The notes under the pieces are model-generated. The model saw only the letters and a program-made list of their open reading frames with translations. It did not search any database and was not told the DNA's origin. From positions 1-7,279 of the forward strand of contig CALCGO010000404.1 of the NCBI GenBank assembly GCA_937901055.1: a DNA stretch of 7,279 nt. Direction: 5' to 3'. The number at the start of each line of letters is the position of its first letter. Position 1 is the first letter of the stretch. Positions 6,443 through 7,279 of the stretch are shown piece by piece. The position numbers were made by a program, and so were the translations under genes. This stretch comes from an uncultured Rhodobacterales bacterium. Lineage in GTDB: Bacteria; Pseudomonadota; Alphaproteobacteria; Rhodobacterales; Rhodobacteraceae.

Positions 6443-7279
6443 TAGCATTGCAAGACAATTCACCTGCGGTCGTATCGCCCGGCATTTATCCAATGCTCTA
6501 TGCGTTCTTTGACGATCGCGGTGTATTGCGCCAGGATCCGTTTCGGCGTCAGGTGGATGCGGCTTTGGGCACCCAGGCTGCCGGAGTTGCGATTCTGGGG
6601 CTGGGTACGGAGGTCTCGAAGCTGACATTCGATGAGCGCATCGAGGTCCTTGAAGTCGTCGCGGAGCGCATTGAAGGACGCAAACCGCTCTTGGCGACCG
6701 TCTATGGCGATACGATCACCGAGCAGATTGAGTTTTCGAAGCGAGCAATTCAAAGCGGCGCGTCGGCACTGATGCTTCAGCCTCCCTCGCAGAAAATGGA
6801 CGATGCAAAGTTGGTGGGCTTCTTCTCCAAGATTATCTCAGCGGTCGATTGCCCAGTTGGGATTCAGAATGCGCCGGAGTTCCTTGGCTTCGGACTAAGC
6901 AACCAGAGCTTGATCGCGCTTGCGAATGACCACGAAAATTTCACCATCGCGAAACTGGAATGCGACGCCGTCAATCTTGAGTCTGTCGCGTCAGAGCTCG
7001 GGGATAGCGTGATGCTTTTCAATGGTCGCTGCGGACTGGAATTACCTGACAACCTGCGCGCGGGTGCCAGTGGGCTGATCCCGGCGATTGATACGGTAGA
7101 TAAGACCAGCGAAATTTTCGCTGAATTCACTGCTGGGACCGAAGAGCGGGCCGATAAGCTATATGCCGACCTATTGCCGGTTCTCTGCTTTATCATGCAG
7201 GGAATTCCACATTTCTTGACCTATGGAAAGATGCTGGCCGCAGCGCGTTTGGGAATTGAGCTTGGCGGCAGCCGAGAAC
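6439..7279 (+). CDS. DapA-family (dihydrodipicolinate synthase/N-acetylneuraminate lyase) class I aldolase-like enzyme, C-terminus cut
   Basis: These TIM-barrel enzymes form a Schiff base with a 2-oxo acid and catalyse aldol cleavage, condensation, dehydration or deaminative hydrolysis. The frame is open for 280 codons to the window edge; the family is about 290-310 residues, so only the tail is missing. Visible landmarks are PMLYAFFDDRGVL (18-30), the substrate-loop region GLGTEVSKLTFDER (54-67, replacing the usual GTTGE type), and FTIAKLECD (168-176), whose Lys172 is the expected Schiff-base lysine. The normally conserved YNxP tyrosine is Gln143 (QNAP, 143-146), and the Arg of the DapA NVPSRTG segment is Phe148. 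The start overlaps the upstream stop (ATGA) and has a close GGAGG (6430-6434). By analogy with hydroxyproline catabolism it could deaminate or cleave the product of the FAD enzyme; the true reaction is unknown. Confidence 0.88.
   Translation, partial: MIALQDNSPAVVSPGIYPMLYAFFDDRGVLRQDPFRRQVDAALGTQAAGVAILGLGTEVSKLTFDERIEVLEVVAERIEGRKPLLATVYGDTITEQIEFSKRAIQSGASALMLQPPSQKMDDAKLVGFFSKIISAVDCPVGIQNAPEFLGFGLSNQSLIALANDHENFTIAKLECDAVNLESVASELGDSVMLFNGRCGLELPDNLRAGASGLIPAIDTVDKTSEIFAEFTAGTEERADKLYADLLPVLCFIMQGIPHFLTYGKMLAAARLGIELGGSRE

Noticed and set aside
6053..6628. 191-residue minus-strand ORF across the MR/MLE-DapA junction
   Set aside because: It is antisense to two recognisable overlapping genes and shows no domain of its own.
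1..7279. CRISPR arrays, tRNA/rRNA genes, insertion sequences or attachment sites
   Set aside because: No regularly spaced repeats, no RNA-gene folds and no transposase or terminal repeats were seen; the window is filled by a metabolic operon and its regulator.

Overview
The window looks like part of a bacterial catabolic island, most likely from an alphaproteobacterium of the Rhodobacterales/Roseobacter or Rhizobiales type. I infer this from the moderately GC-rich coding DNA, the three-gene TRAP transporter with separate small and large membrane subunits, and the pairing of that transporter with a divergent LacI-type regulator and accessory enzymes. No taxonomic marker gene is present, so the assignment is soft.

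Layout: a LacI-family repressor gene lies on the minus strand (1-693, its C-terminal end cut by the window edge). A regulatory region of about 200 bp follows, holding a perfect 20-bp palindrome (804-823), a degenerate second copy 28 bp away, and a separate 9-bp inverted repeat (746-773). All remaining genes are on the plus strand: dctP-like solute-binding protein (892-1893), a stem-loop (1923-1950), dctQ-like small permease (1975-2562), dctM-like large permease (2556-3848), a 36-codon ORF that resembles the C-terminal end of a RidA-family protein (3887-3997), a DadA-type FAD-dependent D-amino acid dehydrogenase (3994-5262), a mandelate racemase/muconate lactonizing enzyme (MR/MLE) family protein (5294-6442), and a DapA-family lyase/deaminase (6439 to the end, lacking only its C-terminal tail). 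Several junctions overlap (7 nt dctQ/dctM, GTGA before the FAD gene, ATGA before the DapA-like gene), as expected for one co-transcribed, translationally coupled operon.

Working model (inference): the TRAP system imports a small carboxylate, probably an amino or imino acid or a derivative. The MR/MLE protein may isomerise or dehydrate it, the FAD enzyme oxidises a D-amino or D-imino acid, and the DapA-like enzyme cleaves, dehydrates or deaminates the product. The logic resembles trans-4-hydroxyproline catabolism (epimerase, FAD-dependent D-hydroxyproline dehydrogenase, DapA-family deaminase), but an MR/MLE enzyme stands where a proline-racemase-type epimerase would be. Both the MR/MLE and the DapA-like proteins lack residues that are hallmarks of their families. 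The substrate is therefore not predictable from known pathways, and the set may be an undescribed catabolic route.
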